In this document: piece after piece, positions 7,829 to 17,092 of the stretch
Position numbering within the stretch: the stretch's first letter is position 1
Layout: every line of letters starts with the position of its first letter
Assembly: GCA_003153375.1 (NCBI GenBank)
Contig: PLYM01000233.1
Coordinates: forward strand, 1-46,273
DNA length: 46,273 bases
Direction of reading: 5' to 3'
Source: Planctomycetaceae bacterium
GTDB taxonomy: Bacteria; Planctomycetota; Planctomycetia; Pirellulales; PALSA-1355
The notes under the pieces: generated by a model
Told to the model about the DNA's origin: nothing
What the model saw: only the letters and a program-made list of their open reading frames with translations
Databases searched by the model: none
Translations under genes and position numbers: made by a program

Positions 7829-10800
7829 ATGATTGCCCATCTGATCCGCTGGTCGGTCAACAACGCGCTGATCGTGATCTTGCTCACGATCGCCCTGGCG
7901 GCTGCCGGGGCGTATGCGTTCAGCCGCGTCAACGTCGAAGCCTATCCTGATCCCGCTCCGGCGGTGGTTGAAGTCGTATCGCAGTATCCGGGGCGGTCCG
8001 CCGAAGAGGTCGAACGGCTGGTTACAATTCCCCTTGAGGTCGGTCTTTCGGGAATGCCGGGGCTTACCTTCGTCCGCAGCAAGTCGTTGTTTGGGCTGTC
8101 GTTTGTCAGCACGCAATTTGAATATGGCGTCAATTACCTGGCTGCTCGACAGGAAGTCATCAATCGCATCCAAAGCACCGACCTGCCCCCCAGCGTTTCG
8201 CCGCAGATTTCCCCGCGCTCGCCGATCGGCGAGATATTGCGCTATGTCGTGACTGGCCCCAAGGATCGCCACGGCGAGAGTGTCTATTCGCTGAATGACC
8301 TGCGCGCCGTGGAGACTTGGACCTTGGAGCGCGAGTTTCGTCGCATCCCCGGGATTGCCGACGTGGCCAGTTTTGGAGGGACCACGAAACGCTATGAAAT
8401 TCATCCTGACCCCGATCGGATGAAACGGTATGGAATCACGCTCGATCAACTCCAAACGGCTGTTGCGGCCAGCAACGACAACGTCAGCGGCGATTACTTG
8501 GTGCAGGGCGAGTCGGTGGCCGTTGTGCGGGGCCTGGGCTTGATTGGCCGCGGCCGTGACCCGATGCAGCGCATTCTGCAAATGAATTCGGCTACGGATG
8601 CCGTCAAGTATGTGCGCGAAGAAGAACAAAGACGGCTGTCGGAAATTCGCCAAATCGTCTTGTCCAGCACGAACAATCTGCCGGTTCGGGTTGGGGATGT
8701 CGTTGACGGCGGGCCGCTAGCTCCGGGCGAAACGACTTCCAATCGTGGCGTTGTCGTGGGATATCAGACGCGACTGGGAAAAGTTGGACTCAGCCGGCCC
8801 GCAACCGACGATCATGGAAACGTGGTGGTGGACGCGGAAGGCAACCGTGTTTGGGTTGACGACGGCGACGTGGTCCAGGGATTGGCACTCCTGCGCAAAG
8901 GTGCGGACTCCTTGCCGGCACTCAAGCTCCTGGAAGCCAAGATCGCCGAGTTGAATAGCACGCCCGGTCGGCTGCCGCCAGGAGTGAAAATTGAGACGTT
9001 TTACGATCGCACCGATCTCATCAATCTCACGACCGACACCGTTGAAGAGAATCTCTTGCTCGGGATCGTGCTGGTCACCGTCATTCTGTTGATGTTTCTG
9101 AGCAACGTTCGCAGCGCGATCATCATTGCGATCAACTTGCCGCTGGCGTTGCTGTTTGCCTTCGGCGCGCTCTATGCGCGAGGCGAATCAGCAAACCTGC
9201 TGTCCATCGGAGCGGTCGACTTCGGCATCATCATCGATTCAACCGTGATCATGGTCGAGAACATCTATCGCGTGTTGAGCACTGGCAAATTCTCCGATTT
9301 ACCGCTCAAGGAGCGAATCGTTCTGGCCGCGCACGAAGTCGAGCGAAGCCTGTTCTTCTCGACGTTGATCATGGTCTGTGCAATGTTGCCGCTGTTTACG
9401 ATGCGCGGCCCCGAAGGCCAACTCTTTCGGCCGATGGCCGAAACTTATGCTTTCGCGATCGGCGGAGCCCTGCTGCTCGCGCTCACCCTCGCGCCGGTGC
9501 TGTGCCTGCTCTTCTTCAACCACTTGCAGCCGAGTCCCGATAATTTTCTGGTGCGGTTCCTCAAACGAGGATACCTGCGGAACCTGGAACTATGCTTGAA
9601 TCATCGTGCCTTGGCGCTAGGAGTCTTTGCGGCGCTGATTATCGGCACCTTCGGCGCATTACCAATCTTGGGGCGAGAGTTCATGCCGCCTTTGGAAGAG
9701 GGCCATCTTTGGATTCGTGGCTTCTATCCAGTCAGCGTCTCGCTCGAACAGAACGCCGAGAAAACGCGAATCGCTCGCAAGATCATGACCAAGTACCCGG
9801 AAGTCGAGTTGGCCGTCAGCCAGATGGGCCGTCCCGACTCGGGTGTCGATCCGACCAGCTTTTATAGTTCCGAGACGCTCGTGCCGCTGAAGCCGTTCGA
9901 GACGTGGCCGGCCACGGTCAAAGAGACGGGTTGGATGAAATGGTTTCGCGCCAAGCGGCCCCGCACCAAGGCAGAACTGATTGACGAGATGAGTGCCGAG
10001 CTGAATGAAGTGCTGCCGGGAGTTAACTGGACGTTCACGCAGACCATTCGCGACACGGTCCTGGAAGTGCTGTCCGGCGTCCAAGGTGAGAACTCGGTCA
10101 AAATCATCGGCGCGGACCTCGACGAATTGGAAGTCATCGGCAAGAAAGTCGTCACCGCGATGCGCGGCATTCCGGGCATCGAGGACGTTGGTCTGTATCG
10201 CATCAAGGGGCAATCGAATCTGGAGTTGGCGATCGACCGCGAGAAATGCGCCTTGTGGAACATCAAGCCAGCCGATGTCCACGCAGTCATTCAATCCGCG
10301 ATTGGCGGCCAGGCAGTCTCGCAAATGATCGAAGGCGAGAAATCGTTCGACATCACCATCCGGTGGCCCGAGCGATTGCGGCAGGATGAAACGGCGATCC
10401 TGGATATTCCGGTCGATGTGATGTCGCACCAAGTCACGGGCAGCGTCAAGCCAAGCCTTGGTTCGACGCCGGTATCGGGCGGTTCCCAGGGCGTGGCGTC
10501 GACGGGGTTCGCCAACTCCTTGCCTTCGCTCACGGGCAGCAAGCGCGGCTCTGTTCCGCTTGAAGTCGTGACAACCCCCCGCGAGCGGATTGGCGATCTT
10601 GTGACGCCGCAGGCACTCGATCCCGACGATCCACTCGACCCCAACGGCCGTTTTGTCCGGCCGGGCGCGTCCATGATCGTCCGCGATCAAGGAAGTCGGG
10701 TCATGAGCGTGAAATTCGGCGTTCGCGGACGGGACCTGGCCAGTGCGGTCAGCGAAGCACAAAGAAAAGTGGCAGCCGTGATCCCCAAGGGATACCGAAC

Positions 10801-11359
10801 TGTGTGGAGCGGCGAGTTCCAACAAATGCAGGACGGCGAACGCAGGTTGATGCTAATCATTCCGTTGTCGCTTGTTCTGATTTTCATCCTGCTCTACCTG
10901 GCGTTCCATTCGTTTGTTGATGCGATTGTCGTGCTCTTCAACGTCCTGGCCCTCTCCTTGGGGGGAATCTGGGCGCTGATGCTGACAGATACGAATTTCA
11001 GCATCGCTGCCGCTGTTGGTTTCACCTCGATTTTTGGCGTGGCAATTATGGACGGATTGCTCCTCGTCTCCTCGTTTAATCACCTCCGTTCTGAAGGACT
11101 GCCGTTGCGAGAAGCAATTCTCAAGGGGGCCGAACAGCGGATTCGACCGGTTATGATGACAGCACTGACAGCAATCTTCGGCCTTTTGCCGGCGGCCGTT
11201 TCCTTAAAGGTTGGGGCTCAAACACAGAAGCCGCTAGCCATCGTGGTGGTCGGCAGCATGATTACCACGCTGCTGTTGACCCGCTACTTGATGCCTTTGC
11301 TGTACAGCCTTTACGGCAACCGCCAGCCCAAGCAAGGCAGCAGCAGGATGGCTCATTAG
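7829..11359 (+). CDS. czcA: Heavy-metal efflux RND pump (CzcA/CusA family)
   Basis: A 1176-aa inner-membrane proton/metal antiporter. It starts MIAHLIRWSVNNALIVILLT (TM1) and has the porter-domain signature NVEAYPDPAPAVVEV and, in TM4, DFGIIIDSTVIMVEN with Asp464, Asp470 and Glu477. That is the D-x5-D-x6-E pattern of CzcA-type divalent cation (Zn/Co/Cd/Ni) pumps rather than the Cu/Ag CusA type. It is longer than the usual ~1040-1070 aa: extra segments lie at about residues 323-350 (HGNVVVDAEGNRVWVDDGD) and 865-945 (a Ser/Gly/Pro-rich stretch between periplasmic strands). Operon order is adaptor, pump, outer-membrane factor. The metal cannot be fixed from sequence alone. Confidence 0.93.
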   Translation: MIAHLIRWSVNNALIVILLTIALAAAGAYAFSRVNVEAYPDPAPAVVEVVSQYPGRSAEEVERLVTIPLEVGLSGMPGLTFVRSKSLFGLSFVSTQFEYGVNYLAARQEVINRIQSTDLPPSVSPQISPRSPIGEILRYVVTGPKDRHGESVYSLNDLRAVETWTLEREFRRIPGIADVASFGGTTKRYEIHPDPDRMKRYGITLDQLQTAVAASNDNVSGDYLVQGESVAVVRGLGLIGRGRDPMQRILQMNSATDAVKYVREEEQRRLSEIRQIVLSSTNNLPVRVGDVVDGGPLAPGETTSNRGVVVGYQTRLGKVGLSRPATDDHGNVVVDAEGNRVWVDDGDVVQGLALLRKGADSLPALKLLEAKIAELNSTPGRLPPGVKIETFYDRTDLINLTTDTVEENLLLGIVLVTVILLMFLSNVRSAIIIAINLPLALLFAFGALYARGESANLLSIGAVDFGIIIDSTVIMVENIYRVLSTGKFSDLPLKERIVLAAHEVERSLFFSTLIMVCAMLPLFTMRGPEGQLFRPMAETYAFAIGGALLLALTLAPVLCLLFFNHLQPSPDNFLVRFLKRGYLRNLELCLNHRALALGVFAALIIGTFGALPILGREFMPPLEEGHLWIRGFYPVSVSLEQNAEKTRIARKIMTKYPEVELAVSQMGRPDSGVDPTSFYSSETLVPLKPFETWPATVKETGWMKWFRAKRPRTKAELIDEMSAELNEVLPGVNWTFTQTIRDTVLEVLSGVQGENSVKIIGADLDELEVIGKKVVTAMRGIPGIEDVGLYRIKGQSNLELAIDREKCALWNIKPADVHAVIQSAIGGQAVSQMIEGEKSFDITIRWPERLRQDETAILDIPVDVMSHQVTGSVKPSLGSTPVSGGSQGVASTGFANSLPSLTGSKRGSVPLEVVTTPRERIGDLVTPQALDPDDPLDPNGRFVRPGASMIVRDQGSRVMSVKFGVRGRDLASAVSEAQRKVAAVIPKGYRTVWSGEFQQMQDGERRLMLIIPLSLVLIFILLYLAFHSFVDAIVVLFNVLALSLGGIWALMLTDTNFSIAAAVGFTSIFGVAIMDGLLLVSSFNHLRSEGLPLREAILKGAEQRIRPVMMTALTAIFGLLPAAVSLKVGAQTQKPLAIVVVGSMITTLLLTRYLMPLLYSLYGNRQPKQGSSRMAH

Positions 11360-11603
11360 GCCCAACTCTCGCGACAGTCCCACCTTCGGCACTTCTTCGA
11401 CGCTGAAAAACGCGGCATTCTCGTTCATCACATCGGGCGATCGTGGCCGATAAAACCGGAAGAACCATCAAAGTCTTCCCAGTTTAGCGCGATCAACTCC
11501 GCGAAGCCTCTTCCGTGGCTGAGCGGCGTGATCGCGTCGCGCTGGCGAAGCGACGCGACTTCCGGAACTTGCGATGCGCGTGAGAGGCACTTCACCGAGC
11601 CCT

Positions 11604-13340
11604 ATGTTCCACACGCGGAAAGCCGCGCGCTGGTGGAGTCTCGTTTTCCTCGTCGTGTTCGGGTGTCGCTCACCGGTAATGGCTCCTCCGAAAGCGAACC
11701 CGGTCGTCGAGCCGATTCAGGCGGCCCCGATTCCGAGCAAGCCGCGGGTAGACGTTGGCGATCGTGGCCCCGCTCAACCTTCAAGCGATCAGCAAGTGAC
11801 CAGGCTGCCGCCAGTCGAGCCCGCGGCTGCGGATCATTTGCTTGATAACGGAACCGGCATCCGTCTGGTGTCCGCATACGAGCAACAACAACCCGAGGCG
11901 CCTACCGCCGAGAGTCTTCCGGCCCCCTCATTAGTCCCTCGAATCTTGGAACGGTTGAAAATTCCCAACGAACTGCCCGGGGCAAACGCGCCGCCGCTGC
12001 GAATTCCCTTGCAGGAAAGGGTGCCGCCCGCCGAGCGCAATGCGCTGATCGACGAACTGTTCCCTAACCGTCCGCTGCCCCCCAAGCTGGCTTCGCAGGT
12101 CGTCGGTCCGACGACCTTGAAGCAGATCGAGGATCTTGCGCTCGCGAATAATCCCGAAATGGTCCAGGCATCGGCAGACGTGACATCCGCAATGGGAAAC
12201 GCGATTCAGGCGGGAACCCACCCAAACCCGACTCTCGGATATGAGGCCGACACGGTTGGTTCGGCCGGCACGCGCAACTATCAGGGCGTTTTCGGTACGC
12301 AAACCATCAAGACGGCCGGCAAATTGGGCCTGGCACGATCGGTCGCCAATATGGATCTGATGAACGCGGAGTTGGCTGTCCGCCGCACGCGGATCGATTT
12401 GCTGTCTCGCGTCAAGGCTGCTTACTACGCTGTGCTCGTTGTCCAACAGAATGTCGCCATTACCAGCGCGATGGCGTGGTTCACAAACGAGGCTTATCGC
12501 ATCCAGGTGGACAAACTCCGAGCGGGAGAAGCCACGGCCTACGAGCCCGCTCAGTTGCGGGCGTTGGCGGTGCAGGCCCGCGTGGCGCAGATTCAGGCCC
12601 AGAATCAATACATCACGTCATGGAAGCAGCTCACGGCCCTAATCGGATTGCCCGACATGCCGACCGCTGAGTTGGAGGGACGCGCCGACATGCCGGCGCC
12701 GGTGGTTAATTACGAAGCGATGCTGAACAGGGTTCTGAATTTTCACCCCGAGGTTCTGGCCGCCCGAAACCTGGAGACCAAGGCCCGGCTGCAACTTCAA
12801 TTGGATCGAATCCTTCCCATTCCCGACGTGCAGATGTATGGCACCTTTCAGCGGGACTTTACGGCGCCCGCCAATCCGCGCACGACTTATAACGTGCAAT
12901 TCGGATTGCCAGTCCCGCTGTTTGATCGCAATCGAGGCAACATCATCAGCGCGGAAGGCGACTTGCGTCGGGCAGCCGAGCAGGTGCGCCGGACCCGCAA
13001 CGACTTGACGGCTCGGTCAGCCGATGCCTTCAACCGACTCGCAACAAGTCGCTATCTGGTGCAATCGTACCGGGATCAAATTCTTCCCGATCTAGGCCGC
13101 GCCCTTCGCGGCGTGTATGTACGGCACCAACAGGAGCCGGAAGTAGCGGGTTTTGGTGATATCGTCGTTGCCCAGCAGAATCTGGCCTCTGGGTTGGCCA
13201 CGTATATCGCGGCGCTTAATGACCAGTGGGCGGCCGTGGCGGACATCGCCAACCTGATGCAGGCCGAAGATTTGAACGAACTCAACTCGGGTCTGCATCC
13301 AGGCGTTGAACTGCAATTCGATCATTCGCACGTTAAATAG
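11604..13340 (+). CDS. czcC: TolC-family outer-membrane efflux factor (CzcC/CusC-like)
   Basis: A 578-aa protein whose first 30 residues are basic then hydrophobic and end in VVFGC, a plausible lipobox. A Pro-rich linker of ~140 residues follows. The core from about residue 170 has the duplicated TolC/OEP pattern: 'l..ia..nNPe…a' (IEDLALANNPEMVQASADV), then long helices and the barrel strand QFGLPVPLFDRNRGNIISAE, typical of outer-membrane efflux proteins. It completes the tripartite system with the adaptor and pump upstream. The start is uncertain: ATG 11574 adds ten residues but is no better supported by an RBS. About 245 bases separate it from czcA, more than is usual inside such an operon. 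Confidence 0.88.
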   Translation: MFHTRKAARWWSLVFLVVFGCRSPVMAPPKANPVVEPIQAAPIPSKPRVDVGDRGPAQPSSDQQVTRLPPVEPAAADHLLDNGTGIRLVSAYEQQQPEAPTAESLPAPSLVPRILERLKIPNELPGANAPPLRIPLQERVPPAERNALIDELFPNRPLPPKLASQVVGPTTLKQIEDLALANNPEMVQASADVTSAMGNAIQAGTHPNPTLGYEADTVGSAGTRNYQGVFGTQTIKTAGKLGLARSVANMDLMNAELAVRRTRIDLLSRVKAAYYAVLVVQQNVAITSAMAWFTNEAYRIQVDKLRAGEATAYEPAQLRALAVQARVAQIQAQNQYITSWKQLTALIGLPDMPTAELEGRADMPAPVVNYEAMLNRVLNFHPEVLAARNLETKARLQLQLDRILPIPDVQMYGTFQRDFTAPANPRTTYNVQFGLPVPLFDRNRGNIISAEGDLRRAAEQVRRTRNDLTARSADAFNRLATSRYLVQSYRDQILPDLGRALRGVYVRHQQEPEVAGFGDIVVAQQNLASGLATYIAALNDQWAAVADIANLMQAEDLNELNSGLHPGVELQFDHSHVK

Positions 13341-13355
13341 GACAAGGACCTCGTA

Positions 13356-14717
13356 ATGCGTTCGGCGGCATTCAAACTGATAGTGCTCTCTCTCTGCTTG
13401 CTGGCTGCCAAAGCCACCCATGCACAGATTGACGCTGCGCCGCCCGGAAGCTTAGGGCCACCCGGGGGGCCAACGATCGAGGCACTCCCGCCGACGACCA
13501 GCCCAACTGGATCTGGAATGCCCAATGGTCGATCGCAGGCCGAGCCCATCGCTGCGCCGGTCACCGGCGTTCCAGCTAATGCCGCTCCACCTCCAGAACC
13601 GGCATTGCCCAACTGGGGCGACTATAGCCGCCCGCGACCGGTGCCGGCCGTGTATCCGCCGGTGCTCTACGATCTCGCCGGCCCGCCGCGCGGATTCGTG
13701 CAACCCAATTCCGGCCATGATTATCAAAGGGTGATTGGTGATCCGAATAGCGTGCTGGCGGCCGATGCGAATTTGACGCAGGGCATTGATTTGGCTCGAC
13801 CGGACGGAATCGCGCCGATTGGAGTGCGCGGCGACCACACGCTCCATGCCGGACAGATGCTGTTCTCCGTTCGTTACGATCAAGAATCGTTCGACGACAC
13901 CTTCGTATCGAGCCACCGCGTGAGCACGGCCAGCGTGCTGGCCGGCTTCCCATTTGCACCGCGGCGGCTCTTCCAGAATCGCGAAACTGCTCTGATTGAA
14001 TACGGTGCCACGGAGGATTTCACGCTCCTGATGACGCTGCCATTCCAACACTCGCGGCTCGATTATTTGGACACCGGTGGCGGATCTTCAAGCACTTCAT
14101 TTACCAACCCCGGCGACATCACGATCACCGGACTCTACGTGTTGTATCGCCGGCCGGGCCAGCAACTGCACCTGAATTTTGGCCTGAGTGCTCCGACTGG
14201 ATTTCTCGACTCGCAAACTGATCAGCCCTCCCCGACATTCCCCAACCTTCCTTACGTGATTCGCACCAGTTCGGGCACCTACGATCTGTTGCCCGGGCTG
14301 ACCTATCGGGGGCAAAACGAGTTCTGGACGTGGGGCGCGCAAACCACCGGCGCCGTGCATCTAGGTCTGAACCGCGCCAGCTACGAACTTGGAGACCAGG
14401 CGGACATGACTGCCTGGTTGTCGCGCCGATTCACGCAGCGGTGGGGAGCGTCGGCGCGGATTGATGGCCAAAGCTGGGGCAATGTTCGGGGGGCCGATCC
14501 ACGACTCAATACGAGCCTCTCGCCAACCAACCGGCCCGATATGCAAGGCGGCTCTCGCCTCAATATGCTGTTCGGCATCAACTATTTCCTGCCGGCGGAG
14601 CGAACCCCAGGCCAACAATTCTCCATTGAAGTCGGCGTGCCTCTGTTTCAATCTCTTGACGGTCCGCAATTAGGGCTCGACTGGACGCTGATTACTGGAT
14701 GGAACTTACTCTGGTAG
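13356..14717 (+). CDS. Outer-membrane beta-barrel 'transporter' protein of the efflux operon
   Basis: A 453-aa exported protein: signal peptide MRSAAFKLIVLSLCLLAAKA ending near THAQ, a ~110-residue Pro/Gly-rich linker, then a beta-barrel of alternating strands (MLFSVRYDQESF, EYGATEDFTLLMTLPFQ, LYVLYRRPGQQLHLNFGLSA, FSIEVGVPLFQ). It ends with an aromatic residue (GWNLLW), as outer-membrane barrels do. It resembles proteins annotated 'transporter' (phenol-degradation MetA-like, PF13557) that accompany RND metal pumps in planctomycetes. The gene starts 15 bases after czcC behind AAGGACC and is surely co-transcribed. The role could be an extra outer-membrane channel; this is inferred from context. 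Confidence 0.75.
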   Translation: MRSAAFKLIVLSLCLLAAKATHAQIDAAPPGSLGPPGGPTIEALPPTTSPTGSGMPNGRSQAEPIAAPVTGVPANAAPPPEPALPNWGDYSRPRPVPAVYPPVLYDLAGPPRGFVQPNSGHDYQRVIGDPNSVLAADANLTQGIDLARPDGIAPIGVRGDHTLHAGQMLFSVRYDQESFDDTFVSSHRVSTASVLAGFPFAPRRLFQNRETALIEYGATEDFTLLMTLPFQHSRLDYLDTGGGSSSTSFTNPGDITITGLYVLYRRPGQQLHLNFGLSAPTGFLDSQTDQPSPTFPNLPYVIRTSSGTYDLLPGLTYRGQNEFWTWGAQTTGAVHLGLNRASYELGDQADMTAWLSRRFTQRWGASARIDGQSWGNVRGADPRLNTSLSPTNRPDMQGGSRLNMLFGINYFLPAERTPGQQFSIEVGVPLFQSLDGPQLGLDWTLITGWNLLW

Positions 14718-14836
14718 CACGACCGATCCGACCGTCCCCTGGCCTCGTTTTGGTCTTCTGTAAAGTGTATCGGCACAACTAGAATGCTCGGGCTTTTTGG
14801 CGGGCTGACCGTCCGCACACTTGCCCGGAGCAAACC

Positions 14837-16057
14837 GTGTTCCTGCACAGCCAGATTGGAAAGATTTGGATTATCGCATTGCTCTGCCTCGCGCATCGAG
14901 CGCACAGTGCGGAGTCCGTCGACGACAGACATGGCAATCGTTCGTCCGTCCACCCCGCCGCAGCCCGCTCAGAATCCGAGCCCAAGAGCAACAGCGTTCC
15001 CTCGCCACCGATAGCGCGATTCAAAGTCGCCAAGGACGGCGACGCACTCCTTCTGCCGGTACAGTTCAACGGAAGAGAGTACCTGTTCCTTCTCGACACC
15101 TACTGCGCTTGTACGGCCTTCGATGCCTCCTTGCCGCTCGGTGATCCTCAGAAGCAGCGGGAATTCACAACCGGAAGTGATCGCGTTTCACTACCTCTCT
15201 TCAAAGTTCCGGCGGCTTTATTGGGGACGTTTAATCTCCAAGACTGCCTTTCCACAGTTGCTGCGGTTGACCTCAGCAAAATCAGGGAAGTCAGCGGTTA
15301 TGAGATCTTTGGGCTGATCGGAATGGACTTTCTCAACAAGCACGTTCTTCGCATCGACTTTGACAAAGGAGAACTGCTATTTCTTGAAGGCCCCGATTCA
15401 CATTTGGGCTCGCAGATAGATTTGATCGCGGACCCGTCGGGAGTGCCCGCAGTTCGTGTGCAGATTGGCGGACAACGCATGGAACCCTTTGTATTGAACA
15501 CCGGACACTTTGGCGGCAACAACAGTGGCGCAATCAGGGCCGAGCTGGCCGACGAACTCATTGAACGGGAAGAGTGTCGCGTTGTGGGGGCCACGTATAT
15601 CGAGACCGTTTCTGGACTTTCGAGCAAGCGATTGATCCAGGGGCGTCAAATAGTCCTTGGTAACCTTTTGATTCCCAACCCGATTTTCCATGAGAGCGGC
15701 GCTAACTTCTTGAGTTTGGCGTACCTTTCCCGTTTCGTCGTCACGCTGGACTTTCCCAACAGACGGATGTACTTGCAAGAGGGAAAGGCCTTCAACCGCC
15801 CTGACAGAAGCGATGCCAGCGGGCTCCACGTAATTCGCAGAGACGACAAAACTATTGTCCACAGCGTCGACAACGACAGTCCCGCGACCAAATCAGGGAT
15901 ACGCAGCGGCGACGCGATTCGCAAGATCGGGGAAATCGAAGCAACGCGGGCGAGCCTGTTTGACCTGCGACGGGTGTTGAGTGGGTCAGGCACCGAGGTG
16001 CGCGTTGTCGGCAACCGCGGGGGGACGGATTACGATGTGCTGATGACTCTTGAGTAA
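14837..16057 (+). CDS. Retropepsin-like aspartic protease fold with C-terminal PDZ domain, active sites altered
   Basis: A 406-aa exported protein started at GTG (GGAG upstream). It has a signal peptide (residues ~8-24), a disordered linker, two retropepsin-like lobes and a PDZ domain (~325-406, with VDNDSPATKSGIRSGDAIRK). In bacterial aspartyl proteases of this type each lobe carries Asp-Thr/Ser-Gly. Here the first is FLLDTYCAC (Asp87-Thr-Tyr) and the second is FVLNTGHFG (Asn221-Thr-Gly), so one lobe lacks the Gly and the other lacks the Asp. Strands such as GLIGMDFLNKHVLRIDF fit the fold. It may be an inactive, substrate-binding relative. It follows the efflux operon by 120 bases; a link is not shown. 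Confidence 0.7.
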   Translation: MFLHSQIGKIWIIALLCLAHRAHSAESVDDRHGNRSSVHPAAARSESEPKSNSVPSPPIARFKVAKDGDALLLPVQFNGREYLFLLDTYCACTAFDASLPLGDPQKQREFTTGSDRVSLPLFKVPAALLGTFNLQDCLSTVAAVDLSKIREVSGYEIFGLIGMDFLNKHVLRIDFDKGELLFLEGPDSHLGSQIDLIADPSGVPAVRVQIGGQRMEPFVLNTGHFGGNNSGAIRAELADELIEREECRVVGATYIETVSGLSSKRLIQGRQIVLGNLLIPNPIFHESGANFLSLAYLSRFVVTLDFPNRRMYLQEGKAFNRPDRSDASGLHVIRRDDKTIVHSVDNDSPATKSGIRSGDAIRKIGEIEATRASLFDLRRVLSGSGTEVRVVGNRGGTDYDVLMTLE

Positions 16058-16088
16058 TCTCTGCACGTATAAATCATTGACTTCTGAC

Positions 16089-16469
16089 TCAGTTCAGCCA
16101 GAAATCTCGTTCGTGTCTGAAAGCGTTGAGTGCAGCCTGCGTGGCGATGGAGTCTACCGTTCCGTGGACAACGGCGGCCTTGACTAGCTTCCCACTGACC
16201 GAGGCGTGGTAATAGTAGGTCTCCTCAGACGGCGTTACCACGATGAAGACGACGTCTGTCTCGCCAGAGCCCTTGCGCCGCACATAGATGGTGCGCCTGG
16301 CCGGTCCTTCCTGTCGCAACACGATTTGAGCGATCAGGGCGTCGTCACGTGATGTCAACCTTTCTGCACGCGGGCTGCGCAGAATCCATTCCGCCAGGTC
16401 TTTCAGCGGCTCGTCGCCGACAGCGCGGGTCTGTCGTGCCGGAGTCAATTGCGCCCAGGCGATTGGCAT
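16089..16469 (-). CDS. Hypothetical protein (126 aa)
   Basis: Start placed at ATG 16469 because the longer frame to 16625 runs antisense through a recognisable WYL-regulator remnant. The protein has a helical N-terminal part (DEPLKDLAEWILRSPRAERL), then a beta-rich part with positively charged turns (TIYVRRKGSGETDVVFIVVT and TYYYHASVSGKLVKAAVVHG), and a C-terminal helix ending FRHERDFWLN. No signal peptide or membrane segment is seen. I do not recognise a family. Its 5' end abuts the broken regulator, so it may itself be a 5'-truncated gene with a makeshift start. Confidence 0.45.
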   Translation of the reverse strand: MPIAWAQLTPARQTRAVGDEPLKDLAEWILRSPRAERLTSRDDALIAQIVLRQEGPARRTIYVRRKGSGETDVVFIVVTPSEETYYYHASVSGKLVKAAVVHGTVDSIATQAALNAFRHERDFWLN

Positions 16470-16481
16470 CGCACCCAAAAG

Positions 16482-16691
16482 GTTGTCAAGACGCACAAGA
16501 ATGGCAGCGTGACGCTGGGATTCACCGTGGATGGCCTGGATGAAATCCTGTAGTGGGTGTTGGGCTGGAGCGGGCGTGCAAAGATCCTGAAGCCAGCCAA
16601 GTTGCGGGCCATGGTGGTCGAGCAACTAAAGCTGGCTCTCCGCATCAACGGGGAACCCGTCCAACCACGACCGTCAGACTGCACGCAATAA
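16482..16691 (+). pseudogene. C-terminal remnant of a WYL-domain transcriptional regulator
   Basis: The plus frame reads VVKTHKNGSVTLGFTVDGLD EIL, a TAG stop, then WVLGWSGRAKILKPAKLRAM VVEQLKLALRING. This is the end of a WYL-domain protein: '.G.l.l.f.v.gl.ei..WvL.wG..a.vl.P.eLr..v...l...l..'. The internal TAG replaces the residue before the conserved Trp-Val-Leu. The HTH and most of the WYL domain are missing. It lies 92 bases from the second tRNA-derived repeat, so it was probably truncated at an island junction. Confidence 0.7.
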
Positions 16692-16782
16692 GGGGAAACA
16701 TCGTCGACGTGGCGCCTACACGGGCGCAAAACGGGAGGTACGAGAGGACGCGTAAGTCGCGGTCTTTCTAGGATCTATAAAG

Positions 16783-16824
16783 TACGCCCGACAGGAATCG
16801 AACCTGTAACCTGCGGATTAGAAG
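16783..16824 (-). repeat. tRNA-Arg(TCT) 3' half, att-like direct repeat, copy 2
   Basis: Identical over 42 bases to 2999-3040 and in the same orientation. It again runs from the anticodon loop to the discriminator base, with no matching 5' half: the preceding bases (…GAGCTTGCGA) cannot pair with TCCGC across the loop. The segment between the copies is 13.7 kb. Because the gene would read on the minus strand, the intact tRNA of a tandem array would lie at higher coordinates; none is visible up to 46.3 kb. Confidence 0.85.
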
Positions 16825-16954
16825 TCGCAAGCTCGATTTTCAGGTTTTGGCGTAAAAAGGCCGGGAAAACACAGCATTTTCGCACAGCATGAGGCGATCA
16901 CTGGTTTGCCGCAACAGTCTATAATTTACGCGGGTTTCGTCGCTTTTACAACAG

Positions 16955-16976
16955 GATGTGTGCCGCGGCACACATC
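16955..16976. promoter_or_regulatory. 22-bp perfect palindrome (possible operator)
   Basis: The half-site GATGTGTGCCG is followed directly by its exact complement, CGGCACACATC. There is no spacer and no following T-run, so it is a better candidate for a dimeric regulator site than for a terminator. It lies 117 bases upstream of the gene at 17093 and 131 bases past the tRNA-derived repeat. Confidence 0.45.
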
Positions 16977-17092
16977 GATTTCATGAGCGTCCGGTGTTGT
17001 TCACGTTCGCATTTTCAATCTTCGGCCGTGGACTATTGAGGAGTTGCTGACCGAGATAGCAGCACACTAACCACGTTTGCGGGTGTTCTGGT

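Noticed and set aside
7460-8653. 397-codon minus-strand frame across the czcB/czcA junction
   Set aside because: Antisense to two unmistakable efflux genes; its composition is that of a codon-bias shadow and it has no family resemblance.
9659-10825. 388-codon minus-strand frame inside czcA
   Set aside because: Entirely within the RND pump gene on the opposite strand; a high-GC shadow frame.
11360-11520. Possible minus-strand coding remnant between czcA and czcC (readings such as ELIALNWEDFDGSSG and NENAAFFSVEEVPKVG)
   Set aside because: The two readings look protein-like but are in different frames with stops between, and I cannot name a family; left unannotated.
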